A DNA stretch of 64,000 bases from Candidatus Saccharimonadota bacterium (GCA_028286395.1 JAQBRS010000005.1:124001-188000); one strand, 5' to 3'. Shown: positions 7,390 through 17,589, counted from the first letter of the stretch. Notes: generated by a model not told the origin, from the letters alone. A program made the numbers and translations.

Positions 7390-8982
7390 ATGCAACTATT
7401 TAAATCAAAGCTACTTCCCCTCTTTATCCTTGGTGTTTTTGTCGTTGCCACGATTATTCCTTCACTTTCAGGTTTAAGCCTAAATGCATACGCTGCTACC
7501 GCACCCAACACTGGTGCACGAGTCTCATTTACCTTTGACGACGGACTGAGTAGCGCGCTCCTGGCTGCAAACACCCTCAAAACATACGGCTACACTGGTA
7601 CCGACTACGTTATTACTCACTGTGTTGGACTGATTGCCAACGCATCAAATAACGATTGTGCCGCAGACATGACAAAGAATTACATGACCTGGAATGATAT
7701 TGCGACACTTCATACTACCTATGGATGGGAAATTGGCTCACACACAGTCACTCACCCCCTCACCGCTGCTGTCGATAACAAAACGTTAACTGATGCCGGC
7801 CTTGACCAAGAAATGCACAACAGCCAACTAACGCTTCAGGCACAAGGGTATAACGCCTACGATTTCGCCTCCCCATATGGTGACTACGACAACCGTTCAA
7901 TCGCCGTTGCTGCAAAATATTACTATTCCCACCGTACGTTCCAAGACCTTACCTATAGCACTGATCCTATCTCGAATGCATTCCCTTACTACAATCCACG
8001 TAGTAGCTATCCTTACAATAACTACCTGTTAAGTGTCGTTCCTGTTGAAGGTGACGTTTCGGTTGCGACTGTTAAAGGATACATCGACCAAGCAAAAGCT
8101 AGCAACCAATGGGTTATTTTCGTTTTTCACGAGATCAAAGCGGATGGCGATACATCATATGACGCTTCACTGAATGCATACCAATATCGAACTGGGGACC
8201 TTGCAAGCATCGCTGCTTACGTGAAAGCACAAGCTATCCCTGTTGTGAATGTCGAAGACGGGCTCGCAAGTGGGACGAATATCATGCCAAATAGCGGATT
8301 CAACGACGGCATTGCCACAGGCTGGACCACTGATAGCCCAACAACAATCACGGCTGACAAGCAGAGCAGCACCATTCTTGGACACGGAAGCTTCGATGGA
8401 ACAATTACCGGTGCACTCAACAGTATCCTCTTAAAAGGTAGTGCAACCGATACGCACTTATTTTCTCCTAAAGTAACTGTCGCCCCAGGAACGACCTATA
8501 CAATTAAAAACTTTATTAACCTCACGTCTTCAAGCGGCGAGGTGGACTTTTACATTGATGAGTACGATGCTAACGGCGTCGACCTTGGAACGGGACGATA
8601 CGTCGCAGGTATTACAGCTACGAGTAGTACGAGCGACGTCCAGGTTGGTAACGTAAACTTCCTTTACACTCCAACTTCTCCCTCTATTGCGAGTGCTCGC
8701 CTGCAAGTAATCGTTCACGGCGTCGGGACAGTTGCTTATGTTGATAACCTTCAATGGCTGTCACCAAATGGTGCAACAACACCCCCTGTCGTTATTCCTC
8801 CCGTTACTACACCTAAAGCTGGTGACGTAAATGGCGACAGCGTAATTGACGCATTGGACCTCAGTACCGTCCTCACAAACTGGAACAAGACCAGCCAGAC
8901 ACGAGCTCAAGGTGACTTGAACGCAGATGGCACTGTTGACGCATTAGACTTATCGATCATCTTAACGAACTGGAGTAAATAA
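7390..8982 (+). CDS. Secreted polysaccharide deacetylase (NodB/CE4) with C-terminal dockerin
   Basis: 530 residues. Signal peptide 1-36 (cleavage near 'NAYAA'). The NodB domain (40-275) keeps the CE4 motifs: TFDDG (D50, D51), GSHTVTH metal-binding histidines (H118, H122), SPYGDYD, and a VFHE segment. A beta-rich carbohydrate-binding-like module follows (about 290-455), then a Pro/Thr linker. Two type I dockerin repeats end the protein (about 478-530), each with a DxNxDxxxDxxD calcium loop and LTNW helix. CE4 enzymes remove N- or O-acetyl groups from glycans such as poly-GlcNAc or peptidoglycan. The next gene, one base away, encodes a cohesin-like partner. A TATACT box lies at 7347 or 7354. 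Confidence 0.9.
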   Translation: MQLFKSKLLPLFILGVFVVATIIPSLSGLSLNAYAATAPNTGARVSFTFDDGLSSALLAANTLKTYGYTGTDYVITHCVGLIANASNNDCAADMTKNYMTWNDIATLHTTYGWEIGSHTVTHPLTAAVDNKTLTDAGLDQEMHNSQLTLQAQGYNAYDFASPYGDYDNRSIAVAAKYYYSHRTFQDLTYSTDPISNAFPYYNPRSSYPYNNYLLSVVPVEGDVSVATVKGYIDQAKASNQWVIFVFHEIKADGDTSYDASLNAYQYRTGDLASIAAYVKAQAIPVVNVEDGLASGTNIMPNSGFNDGIATGWTTDSPTTITADKQSSTILGHGSFDGTITGALNSILLKGSATDTHLFSPKVTVAPGTTYTIKNFINLTSSSGEVDFYIDEYDANGVDLGTGRYVAGITATSSTSDVQVGNVNFLYTPTSPSIASARLQVIVHGVGTVAYVDNLQWLSPNGATTPPVVIPPVTTPKAGDVNGDSVIDALDLSTVLTNWNKTSQTRAQGDLNADGTVDALDLSIILTNWSK

Positions 8983-8983
8983 T

Positions 8984-9862
8984 ATGAAACGAATCCTTAT
9001 ATCACTCTTAATCGCCGTACTAGCAATTGTCGCCTTGCCAGTGAGCAGTGCGTTTGCTGCTAATCCTGCTAGCTTTTCACTTATACCAAGCGCTAGTTCA
9101 GTCGTAAAAGGTGGCTCATTTACGGTTTCCGTGTACGAAAATGGCGACAATGTTAATGCCGTTACAACAAAGTTAACTTTCAACAGCAGCCTACTTCAAC
9201 TTAACGGCACAAGTTGTGGCGGATCATTTGCTAGCAGTATTACTGAAACTAACGGACAAACTTGTTTTACAGCTGGTGGTTCAACTGTTAACGGAAATGT
9301 TCTTGCACTCAATGCTACGTTCACCGCGCTTTCTACTGGCTCGGCGTCAGTAAGTATTGCCTCTGGTTCAAAGATTGTTTCAAGCGATACAAATACCAAC
9401 ATCTGGAATGGTGCTGCATCAGCAACGAGCGTGACGGTCACCGCGCCAGCAACGACTCCTCCAACGCAACCTACGACTGGTGGCGGATCAGGTTCAACGA
9501 GTGGCTCAACAGGTTCTAGCCCATCTTCAACTGGATCAACCAGCGAAACTACACCAACGACCAACACTTCGTCCACAGGAAGTACTCCCACTCAGACGAC
9601 TAATGGGTCAACCGACTCATCGGCTACAGCAGGCACCGCTGAAGTAAAGTCAGCTACTGATACGAAAAAGACTGCCGCTAGTATCGTGGCGGCTCAATCA
9701 AATGATGCCAGCAAGAAAGCTATCTGGACAATTATGCTACCTTTCTTGATTGCATTCATTGTCTTCATCGCGCTCACTTACCCAGTTATTTTGTCCAACC
9801 TAAAGAAGGCCAAGATAACAAATTTTGTTCGACAAAAGTTCGCAAAAATGACTGGCAAATAA
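8984..9862 (+). CDS. Membrane-anchored cohesin-like surface protein
   Basis: 292 residues. Signal peptide 1-25 (ending AFAA); beta-sandwich domain (about 27-150) with the cohesin-type opening 'VKGGSFTVSVYEN', an internal 'TKLTFNSSLLQ' strand and a closing 'GNVLALNATF' strand. Then a long Ser/Thr/Gly linker (about 155-235), one membrane helix (245-268) and a basic cytoplasmic tail. Cohesins bind dockerins, and the dockerin-bearing deacetylase is immediately upstream, so this probably tethers that enzyme to the cell. The cohesin call rests on fold-like pattern and context; other CBM2/3-superfamily sandwiches could look similar. Confidence 0.75.
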   Translation: MKRILISLLIAVLAIVALPVSSAFAANPASFSLIPSASSVVKGGSFTVSVYENGDNVNAVTTKLTFNSSLLQLNGTSCGGSFASSITETNGQTCFTAGGSTVNGNVLALNATFTALSTGSASVSIASGSKIVSSDTNTNIWNGAASATSVTVTAPATTPPTQPTTGGGSGSTSGSTGSSPSSTGSTSETTPTTNTSSTGSTPTQTTNGSTDSSATAGTAEVKSATDTKKTAASIVAAQSNDASKKAIWTIMLPFLIAFIVFIALTYPVILSNLKKAKITNFVRQKFAKMTGK

Positions 9863-9902
9863 CCCTTTAGAGTTATTAGCATAAGCTTAATATAAAATAT
9901 AG

Positions 9903-9930
9903 TTTACAATAAGTCACTTATATGTATAAT
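9903..9930 (+). promoter_or_regulatory. Promoter of the LPNTG micro-peptide gene
   Basis: TTTACA (9903-9908), 16-base spacer, perfect TATAAT (9925-9930). Predicted start of transcription is about 9937, giving a leader of about 83 bases. Confidence 0.75.
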
Positions 9931-9936
9931 TATGGA

Positions 9937-10019
9937 CAGAGAACCCTGCTTTGCTGGTGACAACGCAGCGCTCGATAAAATAAGGAAAGTAAGGCGTGAG
10001 GCCTTAAAGGGAAAAAATT
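9937..10019 (+). ncRNA. Candidate structured 5' leader upstream of the LPNTG gene
   Basis: The predicted leader contains a strong hairpin TAAGGC-GTGAG-GCCTTA (9990-10006) and a weaker GC-rich fold around CTGC...GCAG (9947-9967), ending in AAAGGGA before the ATG at 10020. A second stem covering the ribosome site is not obvious. I do not recognise it as a known riboswitch; it could simply stabilise an abundant mRNA. Confidence 0.35.
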
Positions 10020-10205
10020 ATGTCAGAGACAGGTAAAGTACTACCCGCAGCAACAGGTCCAACTGCAGCAGGAGCAATATTGCTTCCTAACACAGGCGAT
10101 AACCACGTATTATTTTTTGTAGCACTCGTAACAGTCGTGATCGGATCAGCAATTATCCTTTCAACGCTCGTTCGTCTCGCTGCTAAGAAATTCTACAAAG
10201 CGTAA
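10020..10205 (+). CDS. LPNTG-motif membrane micro-peptide, probable sortase substrate
   Basis: 61 residues. LPNTG at 22-26, one hydrophobic segment (about 31-53) and a basic tail (KKFYKA): the full three-part cell-wall sorting signal with only about 20 residues in front and no separate signal peptide. A sortase gene begins 55 bases downstream. It has its own strong promoter, a structured leader and a terminator, implying high and mostly separate expression. It may be a minimal sortase substrate, or an anchor piece joined to another protein. Confidence 0.75.
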   Translation: MSETGKVLPAATGPTAAGAILLPNTGDNHVLFFVALVTVVIGSAIILSTLVRLAAKKFYKA

Positions 10206-10222
10206 TAACGCACAAATTAAGA

Positions 10223-10256
10223 GAGGGATAAGCTTTTAGGCTGTCCCTTTTTTTAT
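10223..10256 (+). terminator. Intrinsic terminator after the LPNTG gene
   Basis: AGGGA(TA)AGC loop GCT(G)TCCCT followed by seven Ts, ending 5 bases before the sortase ATG. Partial readthrough would be one way to express the downstream sortase and glycosyltransferase genes. Confidence 0.8.
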
Positions 10257-10260
10257 TGCT

Positions 10261-10842
10261 ATGAAAGTACGATTCAATATCACCATTGGCCTATTATTCA
10301 TCCTCGCAGGAGGCCTTCTTGGATCTAGCTATATCATAAACTACGTTCGTGAGTTGAATATTCATACAAACTCTATGCCACAAATTGTCACAACGCGACA
10401 AGCAGAACAGCCTACCGAAGATCAGGCGACCGCCTACCCCACAAACGTTAGTATTCCTTCGGTTAATCTTTCTGTTGCTGTTGATCCTGGCTACTACGAT
10501 GCCGCGTCACAGACATGGACACTCAGCGATACCGCCGCTTTCTTTGCGACGATTAGTACTCCGCCGAATTCGGTATCCGGCGATACGTATATTTATGGCC
10601 ACAACCGTGGTAATGTTTTTAACCCCCTCAATAATGCCGCAATCGGCACAACCGCAGCCGTTGAAACTGCCGACAACAAAACATATACCTATAAATTGAG
10701 TGCGGTTCATGACGTGAAACCAGACGATTCCAGCTGGCTCCTTGGCTATAAAGGCAAACCAATCCTCACCCTCCAAACTTGTGCTGGTTTCTGGGACCAA
10801 TACCGTCGACTCTTCGTGTTTGATTATGTGAGCGAGGTGTAA
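10261..10842 (+). CDS. Sortase family transpeptidase
   Basis: 193 residues. An N-terminal membrane anchor (about 7-27) is followed by a sortase beta-barrel with the catalytic triad in order: His in IYGHN (about 118), Cys in LQTCAG (about 172), Arg in YRRLF (about 182). Sortases cleave LPxTG-type signals and join the protein to an amine on the surface. The LPNTG peptide upstream is the obvious candidate substrate. The ATG follows the terminator T-run with no Shine-Dalgarno sequence. Closest by layout to class D/E-like sortases of Gram-positives, but the class is uncertain. Confidence 0.88.
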   Translation: MKVRFNITIGLLFILAGGLLGSSYIINYVRELNIHTNSMPQIVTTRQAEQPTEDQATAYPTNVSIPSVNLSVAVDPGYYDAASQTWTLSDTAAFFATISTPPNSVSGDTYIYGHNRGNVFNPLNNAAIGTTAAVETADNKTYTYKLSAVHDVKPDDSSWLLGYKGKPILTLQTCAGFWDQYRRLFVFDYVSEV

Positions 10843-10843
10843 T

Positions 10844-12118
10844 ATGTTCCAATCTTTCTTCTTCTATCTATTTATGATCGTCAGCGTCTTTAATACGATT
10901 CACTTTGGTATGTATGTTGTTGGTGCAAATATATACGATATTATGAAATTCCGAACAAAGGAAAAACTCCAAAAGAAACCGCGGGGTATTCGCCCGCTTG
11001 TGACGATTTTGATTCCCGCACATAACGAAGAGGCATCGATTGTTCGCACGCTTGAATCCTTAAAAAAGAATAGTTACCGTAAAAGTGAAATTATCGTGAT
11101 TGATGACGCATCAACTGACGCAACAAAAAAACTTGTTCGTGAGTATATTGTAGCGAACCCAACTCGTAACATTCGTTTGATGTACAAACAAAAAAATGTC
11201 GGTAAAGCCAGCGCACTCAATCATGCACTCCGTCACGGTGTAAATGGCTCGCTTGTGATGACGCTCGATGCAGACTCAACCCTCGATAAAAAGAGTGTCG
11301 CAAACGCAGTCCGTTATTTTGACGATCCGACTATCGTTGGTGTTGCCGCAAATGTGCGCGTTACTGAGGCCAGTAGCATTCTTGGACTTCTGCAAAAGTT
11401 TGAATTCATGATTGGGTATCGAACAAAGAAATTCTTCACCGTGAGTAATAGTGAATTTATTATCGGTGGTGTTGCATCAACTTATCGCATGTCGACGTTA
11501 AAATCTGTTGGTTTTTACGATCACGACATTATCACTGAAGACATCGCACTGAGTATTAAAATTGTTGCGACCGGAAACAAAAAAAATAAAGTCGTGTATG
11601 GCTACGACGTTGTAGCCAAGACCGAAGGTGTCCAAACATTTAAGGATCTCCTAAAACAGCGATACCGCTGGAAAATGGGGAACTTGCAAAGCATCATTAA
11701 GCACCGTCACCTCTTCGCAAACCGTGATGGCAAGTACAGCAAGATGCTCACAATGTATCGAATCCCAATGGCCTTTATTGGTGAAATCCTGCTCCTATTC
11801 GAGCCCATCGTGATTGGGTACGTTATCTATGTATGCATAGTACTAGGGAGTTTATCATTACTTGTTGGATCGTATATTACGATTACTCTCTACCTCGTAT
11901 GGAACATTATGCCCGACGAACACATGAGCTTCATGGATAAGATTCGTATGTGCGCTTACGCTCCTATCATGTACTTCATTATGTATCTGATGAACGTCGT
12001 ACAAGTTGTCGCAGTCGTTCGTTGTCTTTGGAATTACAAAAAGGTTTTGCGCACCACTGCAACCAGTAGTACTTGGCAATCACCAACCCGCATCACAGCA
12101 ACAACTTCTACTTTATAA
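10844..12118 (+). CDS. Processive GT2 glycosyltransferase, PgaC/IcaA-like
   Basis: 424 residues. N-terminal membrane helix (5-30), GT2 catalytic domain (about 50-290) and C-terminal helices. Hallmarks of processive beta-glycan synthases are present: IPAHNEE, IDDASTD, LDADS (DxD), TEDIAL and QRYRWKMGN (QxxRW). Family members polymerise GlcNAc (PgaC, IcaA, NodC) or related sugars while exporting the chain. It starts one base after the sortase stop. Together with the upstream deacetylase it resembles the synthase/deacetylase core of poly-N-acetylglucosamine systems. The last 25 residues are Ser/Thr-rich and overlap the convergent gene. Confidence 0.88.
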   Translation: MFQSFFFYLFMIVSVFNTIHFGMYVVGANIYDIMKFRTKEKLQKKPRGIRPLVTILIPAHNEEASIVRTLESLKKNSYRKSEIIVIDDASTDATKKLVREYIVANPTRNIRLMYKQKNVGKASALNHALRHGVNGSLVMTLDADSTLDKKSVANAVRYFDDPTIVGVAANVRVTEASSILGLLQKFEFMIGYRTKKFFTVSNSEFIIGGVASTYRMSTLKSVGFYDHDIITEDIALSIKIVATGNKKNKVVYGYDVVAKTEGVQTFKDLLKQRYRWKMGNLQSIIKHRHLFANRDGKYSKMLTMYRIPMAFIGEILLLFEPIVIGYVIYVCIVLGSLSLLVGSYITITLYLVWNIMPDEHMSFMDKIRMCAYAPIMYFIMYLMNVVQVVAVVRCLWNYKKVLRTTATSSTWQSPTRITATTSTL

Positions 12119-12371
12119 ACGTCACGAAACTACTGACGAAAAGCACGGTAGCAATAATTCCAATCAAGATGTACTCAATAATCGTATCGCGCGCTAGTTC
12201 ATTATGGCGAATGTGAATGATGCCGTTACCAGCAATGTAAACAGCAAGAAATAACATTGCAACAGCTAGAGAAATATCCCTCACAAAAGCTAGAACGATC
12301 AGAAAAAGACCCGTAATCACGATGGTGAATATCGTATGCAGCTTTAGTTTGCCAACATGTTGTTTTCTCAT
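12108..12371 (-). CDS. Small membrane protein, three helices
   Basis: 87 residues with hydrophobic segments at about 10-28, 32-50 and 64-84. No motif recognised. Its start overlaps the stop of the CAP-protein gene by 4 bases (ATGA type), so it is probably translationally coupled to it. Its 3' end overlaps the convergent glycosyltransferase gene by 11 bases. Confidence 0.65.
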   Translation of the reverse strand: MRKQHVGKLKLHTIFTIVITGLFLIVLAFVRDISLAVAMLFLAVYIAGNGIIHIRHNELARDTIIEYILIGIIATVLFVSSFVTFIK

Positions 12372-13393
12372 AATACCGTTCCGACACCGCTAGAGATCGT
12401 GACAACCAAAACTGCCGCCAATACGATTGCTTGCCCCAGCGGGTGGGCACGTAGCCAAATATTCTTATAACCACGTTTTTGATGTCGCCAGACCAATGTG
12501 TGTTTCATGATAAATAACAATAAAAGCGTGCTCAGAAGAACAATCGAAGCCTTCTGTCCCCAGTTGAGGGATTGGTACACCTTGATCGGCAGTGGCGCTT
12601 CAACGCCTTTGACCGAGCCTTTTGTGTCAGCGACGACTCCTGTAGATGTTTTCTGTGTTGTCGTTGCCGTTATATTTTTCGTCACTTTTTGCGGAGTTGC
12701 TTCAGGTTGCGTTGTCGCAGGCGCAGGCGTTTCAGTAACGGCTGGTGTCGTTGCGGCCGGCTGCGTTGCGGCCGGCGCTGAAGGTGCAACAGGTTGAGCG
12801 GCCGGCGCTGGAGCAGGTACAGCTTGTTGACTTCCATACTCCGCGACAACGAGTGTTGTTTCTTCACCCTGAAGTGTTCCATTCACAACCGCATAACCGA
12901 CATCTTGATAATTCGTATTCAGAATGTTTGCCCTATGCCCCGGACTCGTCATCCAACCCGATACTACACCGTTTGAGGTACTGAAATCCATCGCAAGGTT
13001 TTCACCCGCATATACGTAGTTGTAGCCAGCTTCCTGAATAAATTGCCACGGGGTTTTACCATCAGGTGCATTGTGCGCCCAGTAATCTTTTGCAAACATA
13101 TCATTCGCTTTCGCGAGCGCCGCACTATTTAACTGCGAATTAAGATTTAAAGCAGGTAAGCCTGCGTTAGTTCGTTGTTGATTAGAAATAGTATTGATAT
13201 CTGATACGTTAATATCGATCGCATACCCGAGTACCTGCATTTGATGTGCAGAAAAAACGTTATATGAAAGCTGTGCTACAACGATTAACGACAAAAATAT
13301 CGCCAACCCAGCCGGTCGAAGTGCGATAGGGTGAAAGTTATTCTTTTTGTTTGGCAGAAACAAGTGACGTAGACGCATCGGATAAACCATCAT
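12368..13393 (-). CDS. CAP/SCP-domain extracellular protein with C-terminal membrane helices
   Basis: 341 residues. N-terminal membrane or signal segment (about 25-45), then a CAP domain (about 60-190) with 'NQQRTNAGLPAL', 'AHNAPDGKTPWQF', 'AGENLAMDF' and 'GWMTSPGHRANILN', the usual YkwD/SCP-like pattern. A Pro/Ala/Thr/Gln-rich spacer (about 195-255) leads to two membrane helices near 275-293 and 315-340. The cleft residues (His in AHNAP, Glu in AGEN, His in GHR) are kept. Bacterial CAP proteins are often found at the cell surface; substrates are generally unknown. TATAGT (13401-13406) lies 7 bases before the ATG. Confidence 0.88.
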   Translation of the reverse strand: MMVYPMRLRHLFLPNKKNNFHPIALRPAGLAIFLSLIVVAQLSYNVFSAHQMQVLGYAIDINVSDINTISNQQRTNAGLPALNLNSQLNSAALAKANDMFAKDYWAHNAPDGKTPWQFIQEAGYNYVYAGENLAMDFSTSNGVVSGWMTSPGHRANILNTNYQDVGYAVVNGTLQGEETTLVVAEYGSQQAVPAPAPAAQPVAPSAPAATQPAATTPAVTETPAPATTQPEATPQKVTKNITATTTQKTSTGVVADTKGSVKGVEAPLPIKVYQSLNWGQKASIVLLSTLLLLFIMKHTLVWRHQKRGYKNIWLRAHPLGQAIVLAAVLVVTISSGVGTVL

Positions 13394-13433
13394 TAGTTTG
13401 ACTATATTACCAATATATCACGTCACATAAAAT

Positions 13434-13461
13434 AAAGCGTCCACACCAGGGTAGACGCTTT
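13434..13461 (-). terminator. Terminator downstream of the GlsB/YeaQ-like gene
   Basis: AAAGCGTC and GACGCTTT pair around a 12-base loop. On the minus strand it is followed by TTTATTTTAT. Confidence 0.7.
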
Positions 13462-13479
13462 TGATGTTCGTAGAGAAAA

Positions 13480-13755
13480 CTATGCAGTAGTTCTACGGCC
13501 ACCAGTAATGGCGCGCCAGATGAACAAAACTATCACCGCACCAACAAGCGCGACAAGGAAGCTCCACAGGTTAAATCCTGTAACTCCCGCCCCACCGAAG
13601 AGACCAAAGACAAAGCCTCCGAGAATACCACCGATAATACCGGCAATAATATTCCCTAGTAGTCCTTGCCTGGCATTCGTGCCAGCAATCATTGAGGCGA
13701 CCCAACCGGCCAATCCTCCAAGTATTATCCATCCAATAAATCCAAGTCCGCCCAT
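13480..13755 (-). CDS. GlsB/YeaQ/YmgE family stress-associated membrane protein
   Basis: 91 residues, three glycine-rich hydrophobic segments (about 5-20, 30-52, 60-82) with the family patterns GLAGWVASMI, GLLGNIIAGIIGGILGG and a basic end. Such proteins are small inner-membrane proteins often induced by stress; their mechanism is unknown. A purine-rich sequence (AAGGAGGGTAAGCC) precedes the ATG, one of the few clear Shine-Dalgarno sites in the window. It is a monocistronic unit ended by the terminator at 13434. Confidence 0.85.
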   Translation of the reverse strand: MGGLGFIGWIILGGLAGWVASMIAGTNARQGLLGNIIAGIIGGILGGFVFGLFGGAGVTGFNLWSFLVALVGAVIVLFIWRAITGGRRTTA

Positions 13756-13811
13756 GGCTTACCCTCCTTTAGTTATGGTTTTTGCACCTCTTATTATACA
13801 CCCATTTCTGC

Positions 13812-14315
13812 CTAAAGTCTGTCTAAGCGCTGAGGATTTCGTGCGATAGCTTCTGCCTGCTTCACTTGTCGTCGCGTCAAATTATAGATAGAAGGCATCA
13901 TTACTTTTGCACTTTCAACTCGCATGCGAGCCTTAAGAAGCGTGGCTTCTTTCTGCGCAGTCTCTTGTTTTGTCGGACTGATCCGTGGTACTGCAGGAGA
14001 TTGCTTAGTCTGATCCATACCTTCACTTCCTACCATATGGGCACGCCCCATGCTTTCGAGTGTCCCCGTAGCAATCCTTCCGATTGCAGAGAGTAGAGTC
14101 CTCAGCTTCGGTTGGCCATCATGACCCTCCTGAATCCAGGCGAGAAGAACAGCTGCTTGCGCTTCTCTTTCTGCGTCAAAAAACGTCAGAAAGTCGAATG
14201 CTGTTCTTACTATCCGTTCATCTTCTGGCCTATTCAAGACATCATCAAAAATAGCATCAACTTGTGGCTGAACCTGGCTTTCTTCAAATGCTTCGAATGA
14301 CTCAAAACTACTCAT
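13812..14315 (-). CDS. Hypothetical soluble protein, Glu/Gln-rich
   Basis: 167 residues from ATG 14315; a longer frame from 14363 is less likely because TATAAT (14325-14330) lies inside it, 9 bases before ATG 14315. The N-terminal half is acidic and helical; the C-terminal part (about 100-160) is Gln/Lys/Ala-rich and may be extended or coiled. No signal peptide or membrane segment, and I do not recognise the family. Confidence 0.55.
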   Translation of the reverse strand: MSSFESFEAFEESQVQPQVDAIFDDVLNRPEDERIVRTAFDFLTFFDAEREAQAAVLLAWIQEGHDGQPKLRTLLSAIGRIATGTLESMGRAHMVGSEGMDQTKQSPAVPRISPTKQETAQKEATLLKARMRVESAKVMMPSIYNLTRRQVKQAEAIARNPQRLDRL

Positions 14316-14421
14316 AATTGTGTGATTATAGATCACCTTTTGCCAAAATGCCACCTTAAGCACGACGGTTTATCTCCGTTAATATATACACGAGCACTAT
14401 CAGGATATATACTGACAAATA

Positions 14422-15528
14422 ATGAAACCTCTTATTCGAAGTGCGGGCACCGTCTTTGGACTACTCCACGCTGAAGCTCGTCAGCTATATAACCGTTATT
14501 TCGGGAAGATTGAGCGATTCGAAGGTACTGCCAAGGAGATCTGTGAGCAGATTATCGATCGACTCTGGGAAGGTAACTTTTACCGCACCAGTCTTGGGCA
14601 CTTTAACTTCTTTTGGATGCGAGATTTTGGAACGGTTGCTGAATCATTAGTACATCTTGGCCATCAGGAAAAGGTGCATCACACGCTACACTGGGTGCTC
14701 AGTCATTATCGTCGTGCGAATACAATCACCCTTTGTATTGATCACGCCGGAAACACGTTTAATGCACCCGCAAAGCGCAGTATTGATGCTTTACCGTGGT
14801 TGCTTCACTCACTAGTCGTCAGTGGATATCGCCTCAATAAAGGCGAGCATCTGTTCCTTCAAAAACAACTTATCAAGTATATTAAAATGTACCTTGATCC
14901 GCTGACAGGTGAACTGCAAAATGTTGCCTATGCCGAAATGCGCGACGCCGTTCACTATGATCGAAGCGCCTACAGTATCGCGCTCATCGCTCGCATGGCA
15001 CGTTGCACTGAGAAGCTAAAATTAACCGCATTCCCCTTTCACCCCCAGCAATACCAAGCGGAGTTAGTTCACAATTATTGGAACGGCCACTATTTTAAGG
15101 CCGACCGTTCGAATGGTGCCTACAGCTCCGACTCTGCATTGATGCCGTTCTTCCTCGATGTCATCAATGATTCAGACATGGTACAAAGAACCTGTGATTA
15201 CATTAACAAAGCGAAGTTCAATGCAACCTATCCGCTGCAATACGGCGTACAAGATCAGACCTTCAAGCACCGTCTCGGCATGGGACCAATCTTGATGCCG
15301 AACTATACAGGAACGACAATCTGGACGTGGCACGGAACGTTCTACTTGCATATCCTCAAAAGATACAAGCGACCAGAATATAAAGAACAGCATGCAAAAC
15401 TCGCTTCATTAATTGAGCGACACGGGACGTATCCCGAACTGGTCAATCCCGATGGATCTTGGTACAATGTCCCGATCTATCGAGCTGATCCGGGGATGGT
15501 GTGGGCAGCACTGTTCGAGGAGCTATAA
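14422..15528 (+). CDS. Six-hairpin (alpha/alpha) glycosidase-like protein
   Basis: 368 residues, no signal peptide. Repeated helical hairpins with aromatic patches ('FFWMRDFGT', 'RSIDALPWLL', 'AYSSDSALMPFFL', 'GTTIWTWHGTFYLHIL', 'DPGMVWAALFEEL') resemble amylo-alpha-1,6-glucosidase, GH15 and trehalase-type barrels, in which acidic residues such as the Asp of WMRDFG act in catalysis. Probably acts on storage or host-derived alpha-glucans. Exact activity cannot be assigned. TATACT (14408-14413) lies 8 bases before the ATG, so the mRNA may be leaderless. A terminator follows the stop. Confidence 0.7.
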   Translation: MKPLIRSAGTVFGLLHAEARQLYNRYFGKIERFEGTAKEICEQIIDRLWEGNFYRTSLGHFNFFWMRDFGTVAESLVHLGHQEKVHHTLHWVLSHYRRANTITLCIDHAGNTFNAPAKRSIDALPWLLHSLVVSGYRLNKGEHLFLQKQLIKYIKMYLDPLTGELQNVAYAEMRDAVHYDRSAYSIALIARMARCTEKLKLTAFPFHPQQYQAELVHNYWNGHYFKADRSNGAYSSDSALMPFFLDVINDSDMVQRTCDYINKAKFNATYPLQYGVQDQTFKHRLGMGPILMPNYTGTTIWTWHGTFYLHILKRYKRPEYKEQHAKLASLIERHGTYPELVNPDGSWYNVPIYRADPGMVWAALFEEL

Positions 15529-15555
15529 AAAAGACCGCATCGCTGCGGTCTTTTT
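15527..15555. terminator. Bidirectional terminator between the glycosidase gene and dnaK
   Basis: AAAAAAGACCGCA and TGCGGTCTTTTT pair around a four-base loop, with A/T runs on both sides. It can end both convergent transcripts. Confidence 0.85.
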
Positions 15556-15569
15556 AGTTGAGGGGAGAA

Positions 15570-17465
<1,896 letters not shown>

Positions 17466-17515
17466 ATATTATTCTCCTATTACTTCAATGATTATCATAT
17501 ATATCTGCTCTCATT

Positions 17516-17542
17516 CTAGCACTCTAGAGCCTAGATTGCCAA
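17516..17542. promoter_or_regulatory. Second, degenerate CIRCE operator of dnaK
   Basis: CTAGCACTC, a nine-base spacer (17525-17533), GATTGCCAA. The right arm has one mismatch to GAGTGCCAA. It is centred just downstream of the predicted dnaK transcription start (about 17544), 47 bases from the first operator. Confidence 0.65.
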
Positions 17543-17550
17543 GTACTCTC

Positions 17551-17580
17551 AGTATACATAAATTGGCACTCTCATGTCAA
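17551..17580 (-). promoter_or_regulatory. dnaK promoter
   Basis: Minus-strand TTGACA (17575-17580) inside the CIRCE spacer, 18-base spacer, TATACT (17551-17556). The leader is about 80 bases and contains the second operator. Confidence 0.8.
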
Positions 17581-17589
17581 GAGTGCCAA
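17563..17589. promoter_or_regulatory. Primary CIRCE operator of dnaK
   Basis: TTGGCACTC, nine bases, GAGTGCCAA: a perfect palindrome of CIRCE form. It covers the -35 box of the dnaK promoter. Confidence 0.95.

Noticed and set aside
7709-7738. Search for CRISPR-like arrays or regularly spaced repeats.
   Set aside because: No array was seen anywhere; the only tandem repeats noted are protein-coding (dockerin repeats and the ETNRCR repeats).
9933-9944. GGACAGAGAACC resembles a string from the end of glycine riboswitches.
   Set aside because: The upstream aptamer sequence is absent; the match is only 12 bases.
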